DNA of 64,000 bases from Plasmopara viticola (Eukaryota; Oomycota; Peronosporomycetes; Peronosporales; Peronosporaceae). The translations under genes and the position numbers were made by a program. Under the pieces are notes generated by a model. The model did not search any database, was not told where the DNA came from, and saw only the letters and a program-made list of their open reading frames with translations. The DNA lies in contig MBPM02000033.1 in the NCBI GenBank assembly GCA_001695595.3, positions 248,001-312,000 of the forward strand, given 5' to 3'. Of the stretch, positions 26,827 through 38,176 are shown in pieces; positions within the stretch are counted from its first letter, which is position 1, and the number at the start of each line of letters is the position of its first letter.

Positions 26827-29014
26827 ATATTCCGCGACGAGAGCGTCGCCAAATTCAACTTTGGGATGCTCGACTACTTCTCGAAAGGTGCTGTACTGGC
26901 AGATGCTATTGGAATGGGTAAAACAGCGACCATGTCGGCGCTTATCGCGGGCGAGCCGAAGAATTACGCAGCGGGTGCCAATTTGCTCGTTGCGCCGTCG
27001 CATTTGCTAGCCTAACGGAAGCAAGAAGTCAAGAAATTTCTGAAAAATGGCAAAATTGATGTTGTGCTCGGACTGAAGCAGTACATGGAGCTGGTAGAAA
27101 AGGCTAAAGCAAACATTTCTAATCGCATGCTGGTGCTCGTGGGTGTAGAAGAAGCTGTGAAGTCTAGAAATTACATGCATAAACATAGAAAAGTCTACCC
27201 TACAGAGCTGCGAGGGTAGGGAAAGCCATTGCATATAAAACCGGTTGCGCTACAGGAGTACGTGGAAGCCGCTAAGTTTGTTCACAAGGCCTATTGCGGA
27301 CCGTTGTGGGTTACACCGTTGCATTTGCCACATAAACTTTGGAGACGCGTGATCTTTGAAGGAGTTCAAGATCTGGTGTTGCCAGGAAAGAGCGCACGGG
27401 ATTGTTTTATTCAGCTTACGCACCGATGTTTGAACGTGTGGCTGATAACCGCGACACCGTTCCCAGGAAAAGCCGAGTCGATATACGCAAACAATCAACT
27501 GCTGGGATTTAAAAGGCTGCGTCTGCTACCGCATGATCCTGCCTTTGATGATATTAAGCGCAAGTTGTATCTGCGCAATTGTGCCCAGGTGAAGCGACGA
27601 GCTATTACGGATAAAATCAGGGTCGACGAAACGTACATTCCTGTTAAATTGCATCCCAAGGAGCTTATTTTATATAAGGTTGAGCGAGTGTTAGCAGTTA
27701 AGCAGTCTGAATTCGATATATTTGCCGTAGGAGATGTTGATGTACTGGCTGCTAATGGAAAAGAGGGTGCTGCCAACACAATTGGTCCCGAAGGCGCAAC
27801 GGTAATTGGCGAAAAGGCTCTGTCAGGTACACTGTGGTCGCAGGAGTACAAGTCTGCACGGCAAAGTTGTGTGCACGCTGGTATTTCGGAGCGTTTGTTT
27901 GAGCGTGAACAAGGTCATAAGCGTAACAGCTCGAACGACAAACTGGCACCGACGCTGATTAAGATCAAGTGTCCTAGTGAAGTATTTCGTGATGAGATTT
28001 ACAATTTGCATCGGCATCTAGCTGTGGCTGCCAGACACCAAAAAGAAGTTGATGTGATGGAGAAAGCGACGCGCAACACTGTAATGATCTGCCGCGCAAT
28101 ATATTTAAATACGTATACTAGCGTGCGCGACTGTGTTGATGACATGAAAACCTCCGGCTAAAGCGAATTCTTCAATGATAGTGGAGAAAGTGAAGCTGGC
28201 TTTCGTATGCTTCATAAGCATTATTCATTCGGCGATGATATACCAGAGCCTACTGATTTACTCTTGTACTATTACAGTGAAATTAGAGACTACTTCTTAA
28301 AGTATTTTGACACGATGGGAAAGGTCAAAAAATATACCAGGGTCATGGAATCTACGCTTATTTAACGGTATCCACGTGCTCGCACCGTCGTTGAAGAGCA
28401 GCTAAAGCTGGTAAATGAATGTATGACGCTCATCAAATCAGCTGAGTCGTGCGAGGATGAAGCTGTGGAGAGGATTCCACTTCTTGGCAGCAAGATATCT
28501 GCTTTGGTGCAGTACTTAGACCGCCTCCCGACGATCAAGGTTGTGGTTTTTACGATGTGGGATCGAGCATTGCGAATTGTAGACAAGGCGCTTCGTCTGA
28601 CTAATATCTCAAGTGTCGTATTTCTCCAGAATTAGTATAGCGAAACTAAGTCTGCTCATATCGCATCTTTCGTAAGTGGAGAATTTCAAGTTCTCATCTT
28701 GAACTCGCTTACAAGCGCGTCTTGGATCAACTTACAGGTGGCGTCGCGTATATATATATCTACACCCGGTTGGATATAGTCCAATGCAAGCCAGTGCATT
28801 AGAGCCGCAAGTTATCGGACGGATGCTGCGCATGGGTCAGATTAATGACGTTGTGACTGTTGTCCGATGCATTGCCGAGGACACGATGGAGGCCACGCTC
28901 TACGGTGATTTATATGAAGCGACAGCAAAGGCCGACGGTCATGTCAAAAAAACACCCTGTGACATTGTTAAGATAAAACCTCTCGCTCAGCTACAGAAAT
29001 TATTTGGCTTGTGA
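26827..29014 (+). pseudogene. SNF2-family helicase (SHPRH/Rad5-like) pseudogene
   Basis: The P-loop region reads VLADAIGMGKTATMSAL (about 26890-26940), matching SNF2 motif I. LLVAPSHLL is motif Ia, RRVIFEGVQ stands where the DEAH-type box should be, VWLITATPF is motif III, and ALEPQVIGRMLRMGQ (about 28787-28831) is motif VI. One frame runs from 26827 to about 28780 but holds stops at 27013 (TAA), 27217 (TAG), 28159 (TAA), 28363 (TAA), 28633 (TAG) and 28777 (TAG). A frameshift near 28780-28800 is needed to reach motif VI. The 5' end is missing, since a stop lies at 26824. The Asp/Glu pair of motif II is degenerate. In the living family this ATPase translocates along DNA to remodel chromatin or act in post-replication repair. 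Convergent with the MOCOS gene downstream. Confidence 0.85.
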
Positions 29015-29075
29015 AGATACCGGAATCTCTAAGACGCAATGATTGTATTTAAAGGGGAATATATTATTACAAGGC

Positions 29076-31613
29076 TTACCAGACGACTTCAACTTGGTCG
29101 CCAACGCTCAGCCACGGAGTCTCTTTACCAACCGCGGCTGTAAGAAATTGGCCAAAGAATATGCTACTTTGTTGGCGTCGGTAGCTGGAGAGTACCTGTA
29201 GTGGCTGGCGGTGATATACACCCGTGTGTGGATTAACATTGATGATGCTGCAACGGCTACATGGGCCCGAAACGTCGAACGTGGTGCTCCCTATTCGCAC
29301 GCGCCGCCACGTATCTTCCTCAAACGACTCAATGCTCCCATCTACAATGAAGTTAGCACGAAATGCATCCTCGCTAATGCTCATAGAGTGGTCTACAGAG
29401 CTCAGCACTGCGTCAAAATGCGCAATACTCTGGCGAGAGATGAGTAAATACTGCGCCTGGTTGGCAAACCCAATGGTTGGAGTACGAATGGCATTACTGT
29501 TGAGTTTAGGGATTTGGGCCTCAGTATATTGTTGACTTAAGGTGCTGTGTATCATTGGTGGACTTGCTTGATGCGCACGGAGATGGTCGCTGGACACTCG
29601 TACAAGCGCGCATTGCCGGCCAAGCCACGAGCTGAGCCATCGTGAGGCTTCAGCGCCAACATTGCGTCCATTGTATTTGCCACTACAAATGCGTATATTA
29701 CAAGACTTATCCCTGCCTTGCTGCTTAGCCGTCAAGATGTCTGCGCGTAGAGATATCGTGAATGATGACGAAAGCGGACAATTGCTTGCTAACTGTGATG
29801 CTGTAAAATCTAATGACTTTTCATCGTCGAGCTTACGATACGTAATCATCAGCGTTTCGCGTCCGAGGTCGATAATAGGATGCAAGAAGCAAAGGTTTGG
29901 CAATGTTTTGAGCGTAAAGGCATTACCTGTTGAAACCTCTACAATTGCATATTCTCGGTCGAACAGTAAACCTCTCGACCCGACCGGCCAAGTTTTAACT
30001 GTCATTCCTGCGCATGACTTGATTGGAAATAGTGTGAGCTTACAGAGATGGAGATCTTTGGACACAAGTTGTCGAGAGGGAGGCACCTTGATGCCGGTAA
30101 CCTGTGCTGGCGCCTTCCTGCATACGAAATTAGTGAGCGCAAAGACCACAAATGATTCGATGTCTTCAAATGTTGTCATGTAGCCCAGAGACACGCGAAC
30201 GGCACCAGTAGGTAAGCCATTTACCACGTCGATATCGTCCCCACAAATGTGGCCAGCAGCAAAGTTTGCCATTAAATCAGACTCTTTCAAATTAAGATAG
30301 TGTTGGCACGCACCCGGGTTACAAAAGCAACCCGTACGCAAGTGAATGCTATGCATCTCTGCGAGCTTTCTTACTTCATTATATCCGACATAACTACCAT
30401 CCGATCGACGAAAATTGCACGCAACGATCGGTCCCTGTTTGGCAGAATGTCTGGTGGTATTATTGCTGCCATATATCTCGCACACTGACCGTCCATTCCA
30501 GTGCTTCAAATTAGTAAGCTTGTTCACAAGCCACATCCTTAGTACTGCAGTATGAGCCGAAATGTGCGCCATGCCAAGCTTTTCTACTTGCTTAATTCCG
30601 TGGCGCAAAGCTAAAATCGAAAGAAACGACGGTGTGCCATCAGAAAAGCGAAAGCTTGCATTAGAATCGTTGCCCAGTCCGCGTGGAACAGCATAATGTC
30701 GTCTAGCCAAAATGTTTTGGATCGTGCCACCGCCTTGGTAGTTCCTCGTCAGCAGTGACAGCGCTGCTCTCCGAACAATCAATGCGCCCAGTCCGGTCGG
30801 ATAACCAAATATTTTGTAAAAAGAGATTACTACAAAATCCGGATTGTGCCTCGAGAGATCCAATTGATGGGTTCCTACGTACTTGGCCGCATCGACTAGT
30901 ACTAGCCATCTCGTGGTGGGCAAGCCTTTACTTGAGTTGTTCTTCCAACGACCACCACGTATTGGATGTACAAGCTCAAGTGGGTGCTGCACGCCGCTGA
31001 AGTTACACTCGGCAGGAAAGGCAAACAAACTCGTGGAACTGGTCTTTGAGTGCTCAGTCGACGAACTGCAAGTTGCGCTTGATAATGATTGCTCGTTTGC
31101 GACTGCGCTCTCCAAAATCTCAAGCTCGTTCAGTTCAACGCACTTTACCGATGACCCAGATACCGACGCATATCCTCGAATCCCCAAAACACTAGTATGC
31201 GAGTCCATCGAATACGCGAATGTGCTGTCTGGTGTCCATGGAAAACTCTCTCCGACGAGCTTTAGCGCCGCGGTCGCCCCCGAAGTAAAGATCAGCGCGT
31301 ACTCGTCCTCACTCGCCGAAAAAAAATTAAGCACCTGGATCTGCACTTGCTTAATTCTATCTGTTGTTGACCCAATTTGATCACCACTAACAGCGCTGTG
31401 CGGATTAGGAATTAATGTATCTTGAAGCTCCTGAAACACTGAAGCCAGCTGCGTCTTTGAGTACATTGTCGCACCTGCGTGGTCCAAGTACACGCTTCCA
31501 TTCATTTGTGGAAACTCGTTTGTGCGCATTTCGTCGATTTGCAGCTTTGCACGGCTTTTGTATCCGTAAGCGCCGCCGCTCTTCGACACGAACGTCGCCT
31601 TGGATGCACTCAT
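29076..31613 (-). CDS. MOCOS: Molybdenum cofactor sulfurase
   Basis: An uninterrupted 845-residue protein from ATG 31613 to TAA 29076, close in length to eukaryotic MOCOS/ABA3 (about 820-890). The N-terminal half is an aminotransferase class V (NifS-like) domain: YLDHAGATMYS near residue 36, FTSGATAALKLVGE near 108, and the PLP lysine K267 in SFYKIFGYPTG. The active-site cysteine region is RTGCFCNPGACQ around 426-437. The C-terminal part, from about 550, is a MOSC domain (MOSC_N-like start LFPIKSCAGM; later CSRCSIINVNPHTG). The enzyme takes sulfur from L-cysteine and adds a terminal sulfido ligand to Mo cofactor, activating xanthine dehydrogenase and aldehyde oxidase type enzymes in the cytosol. 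It is a single exon, and no break is seen. Confidence 0.95.
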   Translation of the reverse strand: MSASKATFVSKSGGAYGYKSRAKLQIDEMRTNEFPQMNGSVYLDHAGATMYSKTQLASVFQELQDTLIPNPHSAVSGDQIGSTTDRIKQVQIQVLNFFSASEDEYALIFTSGATAALKLVGESFPWTPDSTFAYSMDSHTSVLGIRGYASVSGSSVKCVELNELEILESAVANEQSLSSATCSSSTEHSKTSSTSLFAFPAECNFSGVQHPLELVHPIRGGRWKNNSSKGLPTTRWLVLVDAAKYVGTHQLDLSRHNPDFVVISFYKIFGYPTGLGALIVRRAALSLLTRNYQGGGTIQNILARRHYAVPRGLGNDSNASFRFSDGTPSFLSILALRHGIKQVEKLGMAHISAHTAVLRMWLVNKLTNLKHWNGRSVCEIYGSNNTTRHSAKQGPIVACNFRRSDGSYVGYNEVRKLAEMHSIHLRTGCFCNPGACQHYLNLKESDLMANFAAGHICGDDIDVVNGLPTGAVRVSLGYMTTFEDIESFVVFALTNFVCRKAPAQVTGIKVPPSRQLVSKDLHLCKLTLFPIKSCAGMTVKTWPVGSRGLLFDREYAIVEVSTGNAFTLKTLPNLCFLHPIIDLGRETLMITYRKLDDEKSLDFTASQLASNCPLSSSFTISLRADILTAKQQGRDKSCNIRICSGKYNGRNVGAEASRWLSSWLGRQCALVRVSSDHLRAHQASPPMIHSTLSQQYTEAQIPKLNSNAIRTPTIGFANQAQYLLISRQSIAHFDAVLSSVDHSMSISEDAFRANFIVDGSIESFEEDTWRRVRIGSTTFDVSGPCSRCSIINVNPHTGVYHRQPLQVLSSYRRQQSSIFFGQFLTAAVGKETPWLSVGDQVEVVW

Positions 31614-31870
31614 GTTCTGAAAAGACTAACTTCAAAAACAATTTTGCAGAAATTAAAGACGAATATCTTCTTTTTCGGATGCGGGATATGTACAAAAAAT
31701 TTAAGACGAATTTGGTGATCGGGAATAACAGAAACCAACACCTTCCATCCTACAAACATTCGTTTAAAATTGTCCCCGTAACTAAAATATCTCGTATTTT
31801 TTTTTAACTTTTGCCACCTCACCGTACGCCTGAATCCTTTCTTCCTCATCTGCCGTCTTGAGGAAAGGTG
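31614..31870. promoter_or_regulatory. Divergent intergenic region of MOCOS and the CRN relic
   Basis: These 257 bases separate the MOCOS start (minus strand) from the ATG of the CRN relic (plus strand), so any promoters must overlap. The stretch is AT-rich with a T8 run near 31799-31806. No defined core-promoter element was recognised. Confidence 0.35.
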
Positions 31871-33590
31871 ATGAAGCTCTTTTGTGCGATCGTTGGTGTG
31901 GCGGCAGCGCGTTCGGGGTGAAGATCAACGATGCTGAGTCGGTCTCGGCGTTGAAGAAGGCGATTAAGGCTGAGGAGCCGAACAAATTGAAGGACGGTGA
32001 TGCCGGCGAGCTGCAGCTCTCTCTCTGGCGAAGAAGGGCGCAGGTTGGCTTTCAAGTGCGGAACCTTGTGCGATACGAAAAGGAGAGGATGTATAGAATT
32101 TCGAAAGGGTTTTAGTGGTGGTTACAGAGGATGAGCCGTACTCGACCGGATGTGTTTGAGACGAATGGAATGCCACCGCCTCAAACGCGGCAAATTCACG
32201 TGCTGGTGGTGGTTCCGAGGGGTGCTCCGGCATCTGAGAACAAAAGAAAGTGGAAAAGAATGGAAGACGAGAAAGCTCCGGACGCCTGGATAAAGGCTAT
32301 CAAGGATGAGCGAGTTACAGCACTACCGTCGACCTGTAAAGTGGTGAAAGACCACCTGCAACGCGCACTTCACGTCAAGATCATCGTCAACGAGAAAATC
32401 AACTGAAGAGTTATCCAGCGTGTTGGACAAGCTATTCGAGCCCGAACCACGTGAAACAATTTTAGATATTACTGCGGCAGTTTTGAGGGGAATTATCGAT
32501 CCTGTTGGGTTCGGGTCCGAGTCGGCTTCTGGAAATACAAATCATCACTCATGGGATTTTTGTCATTGCGGTTCTGTTGAGGCGTGTGACCGACGGAAAC
32601 TTCTGTCGCAACACGAATGTGTCCGCTTCTACCGGCGCCTATCGACCAGATTTGTGCTTCTATAGCATGATAGTAATGTGTGGTGAAGAAAAAGCAAGTG
32701 GCGGGTTGGATGTGCCGGTGAAAGAATTGCATGAAAAATAACATGGAGATATGACAACGCGCCCTACGTTTTCGATTGTGGTGCTGTGGGTCTACTGAGG
32801 TGCTTGGTCACTATTTGAAAAGACGAAAAAACAGGGAGTGGTGCGAAAGCTAAAAAGATTGAAACGTACAATTTGGGAAGTCTTAAAGACAGGCAGTCGT
32901 TCTTTCTCGCCATGCTCAACCTTTTGACTCTTTCCAAGCCTGTTGTGGATCTTATATGTCCGCTGGGTACACCCGAGTACATCACTCCCAAAAGTAGTGA
33001 CGAGGTGCTAGTTGATTTTGCAGAAGATTGTGCGGTGAACATGTATCCCGAGAGCATGTCAAGTGATGGAATGATCCTCAATTTGAAGGGATTACATTGT
33101 CTGATGAAGAAACGTTCAGTACCGACCATTGTGGAGCTAAAGAACGCATTCACGAAGAAGAAGCATGTGATGTTGGCACTCATTGGTCTACTTGTCCCGC
33201 CTGAAAACGGCCAGCAGCTCCTGATGGCTCTGCGCGATATACTTAAGGCGCTAGTGGCACTGCACGCAATCAATCTGATGCATCGAGACTTGAGATGGGA
33301 GAATGTGCTCAATTACTCAACCGAAGGCGACAAGTAGTTTCTGATTGATTTTGACGAGGAAACGTCATCGCAGGCGGAATCGCATGCGAGATACTATCAT
33401 CTTCGTCCCACACGGTCATGATTGACCTTTGGAGCGTTTGCTACCTTTTGATGACATCTCCTTATTAAGATCTTTTGCCGAAATTGGAAAGGATAAAAAT
33501 CAGTGTTTTTCTGAAGGATCCGTCAAGCAGAGATACGGCTTAATTACTCCTGACGGCCATCGAATCGCTAATAGAAAGTTGATATGGTTT
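31871..33590 (+). pseudogene. Crinkler (CRN) effector relic with kinase-like C-terminal domain
   Basis: At ATG 31871 the frame begins MKLFCAIVGVA, the hallmark start of CRN host-translocated effectors. The ubiquitin-like LFLAK region continues in another frame (INDAESVSALKKAIKAEEP), and its signature LxLFLAK site is degraded to LQLSLWRRR. The conserved IHVLVVVP boundary motif is at about 32185-32215. After a poorly preserved stretch with many stops, 32849-33337 encodes a kinase-like domain whose catalytic loop reads HRDLRWENVL and whose metal-binding motif, after an in-frame TAG at 33335-33337, reads LIDFDE. At least two frameshifts plus several stops make it non-functional. In intact family members the N-terminus directs delivery into plant cells and this domain is an RD-type kinase acting in the host nucleus. 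The relic identifies the source as a plant-associated oomycete. Confidence 0.85.
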
Positions 33591-33700
33591 TAAGTGTACT
33601 AATAACTTACACAATCAAAAGTGAAGAGTGAAATTGATCGCGTCCGGCCAGTCTAATCATCTCGTATATAATATAATCATACCGCCACTTGAAAAATCAA
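33591..33700. other. Short intergenic gap
   Basis: Between the CRN relic and the stop codon of the convergent LURP-one-like gene. It is AT-rich, and nothing specific is seen. Confidence 0.4.
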
Positions 33701-34429
33701 TCACACAAAACTCGATGTCCGCCACGTGTTTATCGGATCACACTCGTGCAAGGCGATGCACACGAGAATAGCCATGACGGCATCTACTCCCTCAGCAATG
33801 TCAATCGAGTAACCCGACGGCGTGCCTGAAGGTGCGAGATACATGTGTGCAATGGGTTGCTTAACCGTCTCGATCGATAAGCCACGCTGCAACCAGATTT
33901 CAACGTTGCCTTGATCGCCGCTTGAGCCGAGACGACAAGTTTTGCCCGTCATGATGTCTGTAAATGTCATGTCCAACTGGTTGCGCGATATTGCAAACTT
34001 AAACAGCCTTTTGGATAATTCAGCGCGCGAGTATACCGAGTAGGTTGCTTTGCGGTGGCGAAATGTGCTCATACGGATTGTGGCCACCGTCACTTTAGTT
34101 GTGTCCACAAGCATACGCTGGCGATGTATTGAGAGAGGTTTGTCTAGTACCTCAAATAGTAGAAGGCCGGTCGAGTTCTCGCGTGCGCCATCGACAACAT
34201 GTTGGCCCATCCGGCACACCACACCAAGATGCAGCTGTGTGAGCTCGTGGCAGCAGTATCCGGCATCCACCGCTGCTAGCCCGAGATGCTGTGCCTGCAG
34301 TCGTCTTCGTTTGGCGGCAGTTGGCGTCGCAGGTATCGAAAGTGCCGTCGAGCAGGGAACAACGCACTCAGACAGCGGCGCGACTTTGGAAGGGCCGGAT
34401 TTGTTGTTTTTTGAGCAGCTACGGATCAT
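33701..34429 (-). CDS. LURP-one-related / tubby C-terminal-like domain protein
   Basis: A 242-residue ORF from ATG 34429. The C-terminal two thirds resemble the LURP-one-related (LOR, tubby-like C-terminal) fold. A run of beta-strand-like blocks (LLFEVLDKPLSIHRQRM, TYSVYSRAELSKRLFKF, QLDMTFTDIMTGKTCRLG, VEIWLQRG) ends in a hydrophobic helix with the typical YSIDIAEGVDAVMAILVCIAL. Related LOR proteins are numerous in oomycetes, and their biochemical role is largely unknown; tubby-like relatives bind phosphoinositides. The first 50 residues are low complexity and contain a basic KRRRLQ cluster that might act as a nuclear localisation signal (inference). There is no signal peptide. The gene appears intact and single-exon. 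Confidence 0.75.
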   Translation of the reverse strand: MIRSCSKNNKSGPSKVAPLSECVVPCSTALSIPATPTAAKRRRLQAQHLGLAAVDAGYCCHELTQLHLGVVCRMGQHVVDGARENSTGLLLFEVLDKPLSIHRQRMLVDTTKVTVATIRMSTFRHRKATYSVYSRAELSKRLFKFAISRNQLDMTFTDIMTGKTCRLGSSGDQGNVEIWLQRGLSIETVKQPIAHMYLAPSGTPSGYSIDIAEGVDAVMAILVCIALHECDPINTWRTSSFV

Positions 34430-35967
34430 CGAGTGTGAATTGATAACTGGCGAACATCACATTAATTAGCCAAAGAATTCGTAAGAAGCGTCGACACAAT
34501 CTAAAAATTACTTGTTAGGCTGTGATTTTTTAAGAATTTTCTAAAAGTGAATTACCTCATGTTTGTTTTCATAATTCCTTAATGTAAGCAAATTGCGACC
34601 TCACTGATTAGACCTTTAAATGACATATTCGAGGATGCTTAAAAAGTCACTGTCATAGCAGGGAGGACCTCAATTTAGTAGGCGAGATGCTTAGTCGAAA
34701 GAGCGCGATTTTGCTATCTAATCTTGGTGGATGGGTGTTCTTTTTTTGCAAGAGATTCTCGAATGTATGGGTGCCAATAGCATGGTGAATCGGTATAAGT
34801 AAGGACGTTTGCTATATTATACTTTTAATAGGCCTAAAGAATACGACAAGATTGTGGGTTCTATCAGTAACTGCTGTCGTGCGCAACTTCCCCATCGAAA
34901 GGGATTGAAATACACGGGTATTTCCTTAAAAACAAGGACAACTAAGACCACTTTGACTTAGCACGGAGTGATTAGCAAACTTTTCGGTTTTGTCCATGTA
35001 TTGCAAGATCAAAAGCCTGTGACAATCTGCGACAACAAAAGACATTGACGACAATGCGAACACGTTGAGTGTGACGGGGCCGCAACACCAAGGAGACGTA
35101 CAGGAGGATCTGCAATCTTCGAATAAATAGCTGTTCACTTATCCCTTGACCTTAAATATCGAAGTGTGCATTGACTAAGATACAAGACTGTTATAATCTA
35201 TGTGCATTCTTTCCATTACTCTTCGACTCAAATACAACATTGTAATGATGACCAAACAGGTAGCAAATAAGGCTGCCTACCAGCCGGCGTGACCACGGAA
35301 TGCCAAAGCGGAAGTTTGCATATCGAATGACTTTGAGCCAGGTACGCCAAACAAGGAGATGGATAGAAGCGTGCTTAGGGGTGATTCATTTTACTGACAC
35401 AAAGCTCGCGGCCGCTTCGGTACTACGACTTCGAGTTAGATCGGCTACATCTCTGTTAGTGACCAGACAATGATGACCGCGCTTATGCAAGGTAATGACA
35501 ATGCATTAGCATTTGTTAGTCGTACGCTGCACCGAACGGGCTGAGTTGCAGTGTGGTGGAATCTTTGGTCTTTACTTTTCCGCGAGTCTTGAATGCATGA
35601 TTCATGTAGCTAATTACACGTGACTCAAGCATGGCTGATCAATCGCCTGACCTGTTATGCGGACTCGGTAGCTGGGTACCATACTTCGTGAAGTGTGCTT
35701 AAGGGATGATCGTATCAAGTACTACTCTACTAAGTAGTATAGTTTATCTTAGCCTAGAAATTATGAAAAAAAAAATTTGCGGTAATTAGCCGCGCTCTTA
35801 CTTAAGAACGTGGATCAGTCATTCATAAAACGTCAACACAAATTTGGCATAGCTCTTAATAGATCTACTTCAGCAGTTCAGGCTGTCAAGAAGGATTTAA
35901 TTGGTCACAGCGCTCGATTAAACTGTAAGCCGATCAAGTATTCATATTCTTCGGATCAGCTCTTTCT
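34430..35967. other. Non-coding stretch
   Basis: About 1.5 kb with stops in every frame and no recognisable domain or RNA. A mixed run of A occurs at 35765-35775. Confidence 0.5.
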
Positions 35968-36150
35968 TCATCCGCTGACATGCGATGCCCAATGTAATTT
36001 ATCAAGCCGCAATTCCGGGAGCTTCTTACAGCCCTGGTCGACAGAACTACTGGCCACATAGTCCGAGCAGTCAATCTGCAGAAAATCTTTTACATCGGTT
36101 GTCATCAGGATGTCATCTATGTAAACTCGACATTCGGTTTTTGGTAACAT
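35968..36150 (-). pseudogene. Possible reverse-transcriptase fragment (YIDDILM)
   Basis: A 60-residue minus-strand frame contains VYIDDILMTTD, which matches the Y-x-D-D catalytic box of LTR-retrotransposon reverse transcriptases, most like Ty1/copia (YVDDILI). No other RT motif can be followed in the flanks, and the surrounding frames are full of stops. If real, it is a strongly decayed copia remnant. A chance match cannot be excluded. Confidence 0.3.
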
Positions 36151-37780
36151 TGAGAGATTTCAACCTTTTGAGACATCTCAAATCTAGGCCAACTCGCTTT
36201 CTCAACACTTATAAACGGCTTTGTTCGACATTGATTGGTAGATGAATGCAGCTTTATTTTTGACAATCAACCATTAGGCAATTACATTAACGAAAAGGTC
36301 TATGAGTGTGGCTCTCGATCACCTAAACCCGCTTACCATATGCAGTGAGCAGCACTGCGCGACTTTTTAATTTCTTCAAAAGATCGCTGACTAGGGGCAT
36401 CTAACCGATCTTTGGACGAGTCGGTGTGTTATCTAGGTGATATTCTATGTACAGTCGGACGTCGAGTATCATTCTTCTTGCTGAAGGGCCCTCGAAGGGA
36501 TCATTCATTTCCTTAGCATGAGACCCTTGTTCGCGTAAAGCTGCAAAAATATATTACGGGCTCAATGTGCCTCGAGGGGATCCTAATAGCCCCCTTGAGA
36601 AACGATGATAGGGCATAAAATCCTCAAATAGCGGATGGTACTGAAATTCAATACTTCGCGGCTACCCATCGAAATTTTTGACGTGCCTTCTCGTGATTCT
36701 TCATTTTGTATGTCTTATTGCATTGTGTTCATTTCAGTCTTCGTATTCATCTCTGTCGTACCGATACTATACTTGATTACACTGTCTGAAATGTGATTTT
36801 TCTCAGCCTAAACGTGCACTAGGCTCAATCTGGTTTATTGCCCCTTCGTATCTCCACAGCAAAAAATTCTGTGAGGTATGACCATGTTGATTTAAGAAAT
36901 GGGTTAATGTTGAGATTAAGAACGGGCTTTAGTGGGTTGTCAGGTAATACACATGAGTATAACTCTGTTCAGTTTATCGAGGTGCTTTGACAACAGAAAT
37001 GACAAAATTTGATTTGGGTCGATCTGCATAAAGGGAAGAAGTGGGTAAAGCAAGTGCATTGGTAACCGTTCGAACAAGCGACAACCTTCATTAAAAATAT
37101 CTGTTCCACCAATCAAGAGGCAGTATCTCAATCTGACATTGATTTTATGTCGCTTTTTTGGGCGCTTGATAGCATTTGGGAGCAGATTGCATACCATACC
37201 GACCTGAAACCAATGAAACAGCTGAACGATCGGTGCAAACTTAATAGAGCAAAATTTTACGCTACAAACGCAAACTATCGCGACAGGTATGGCTTGCGAA
37301 GCGCTTGACGCTCACCCTCAAAATGGAGTACTTATTTTTTAACGGAATGTCCTTTTTTATTCAATGGTGGCGTAACAGGTAGGAAGCGAAGTTTTGTCTT
37401 GCACCGGTGGCAAAACTGTATTTCTCGTACGCCTGTGGACAAGTGAGCCTGACAATACAGCAAGCGACTGAAAATCGAGCAAATTAACACATCAGAAACT
37501 CACAACCTCGTACGATCAAGGTGGTAATCGGTTTGGGCTGTATTTGGATCGCCTGAAGGGCTATGTCAAAAATCTTGCAAATATGTGGCGTGGACTTTTT
37601 AAATTAAGCGAAACGGTTGTCTTGCATGCAGTCTTTTTCAACTTCGTGGAGTGCAACATTGGTATCATCAGATTAAACATAAGTCCAAGATCAAATTGGT
37701 AAAAGGATACCCAAATCGTCCAGCTGTAACAGTCATAATCGGCGAAAGTGGTCTTGTGGAATATAATGTGCCTGATCTAT
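36151..37780. other. Non-coding stretch upstream of the gypsy element
   Basis: No gene recognised. A minus-strand frame at 36940-37197 (85 residues) has no known domain. This is the DNA into which the gypsy element at 37781 inserted. Confidence 0.5.
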
Positions 37781-38113
37781 TGTGAGGATCTGGGTGTTGG
37801 TAGGCGGTGTTGGACTGTAGGATGTAGGTTGACTTGTAGGTTAACTTGTATATTTGTGGCGAACTAAGAAGTGAGATTATATGTTAGACTGATTTTCTAC
37901 TTATATGTAACCTATCCTATTTCTTCCTACTGTATTCCTCATGTAAGTCATTTCTTCTAGTACGACGCCTTTCCTGTTGACTTATATGGATACATGTATT
38001 ATCTCTCCTTGAATGTGGGTTAAGTTTGTTTACGAAAACATATAGAATGTTTGTAACCTACACTCACTGACATTCTAGAATACTTCTACAACATGTGAGT
38101 GTGGTTTCTTACA
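37781..38113 (-). repeat. 3' LTR of the gypsy element
   Basis: 333 bp, beginning TGTGAGGATCTGGGTG and ending TTACA on the plus strand. It aligns along its whole length with 43349-43671, with substitutions and a roughly 10-bp length difference (for example extra bases around 37930-37945). It lies downstream of integrase in the sense of transcription. Confidence 0.93.
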
Positions 38114-38122
38114 TCCTCCCCG
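38114..38122 (-). promoter_or_regulatory. Polypurine tract of the gypsy element
   Basis: Immediately inside the 3' LTR the minus strand reads CGGGGAGGA, a purine run at the position where plus-strand DNA synthesis is primed in LTR retrotransposons. Confidence 0.7.
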
Positions 38123-38176
38123 ATTTGATCTCTCGTTGTCGCTGTTTAAAGTCGGCAACGAGATCATTCCAATGAG

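Noticed and set aside
26827..28635. Stop-codon reassignment (TAA/TAG read as an amino acid)
   Set aside because: Intact genes in the same window end with TAA, TAG and TGA at family-appropriate lengths (for example MOCOS with TAA, HSCB with TAG), so the stops in the SNF2 region are lesions.
28740..28765. TA-rich microsatellite as an origin or regulatory element
   Set aside because: It lies within the SNF2 pseudogene frame and is short; AT-richness alone is not evidence.
29211..31380. Several plus-strand ORFs of 60-170 codons over the MOCOS gene
   Set aside because: They are antisense shadows of the 845-residue minus-strand CDS, with no recognisable domains.
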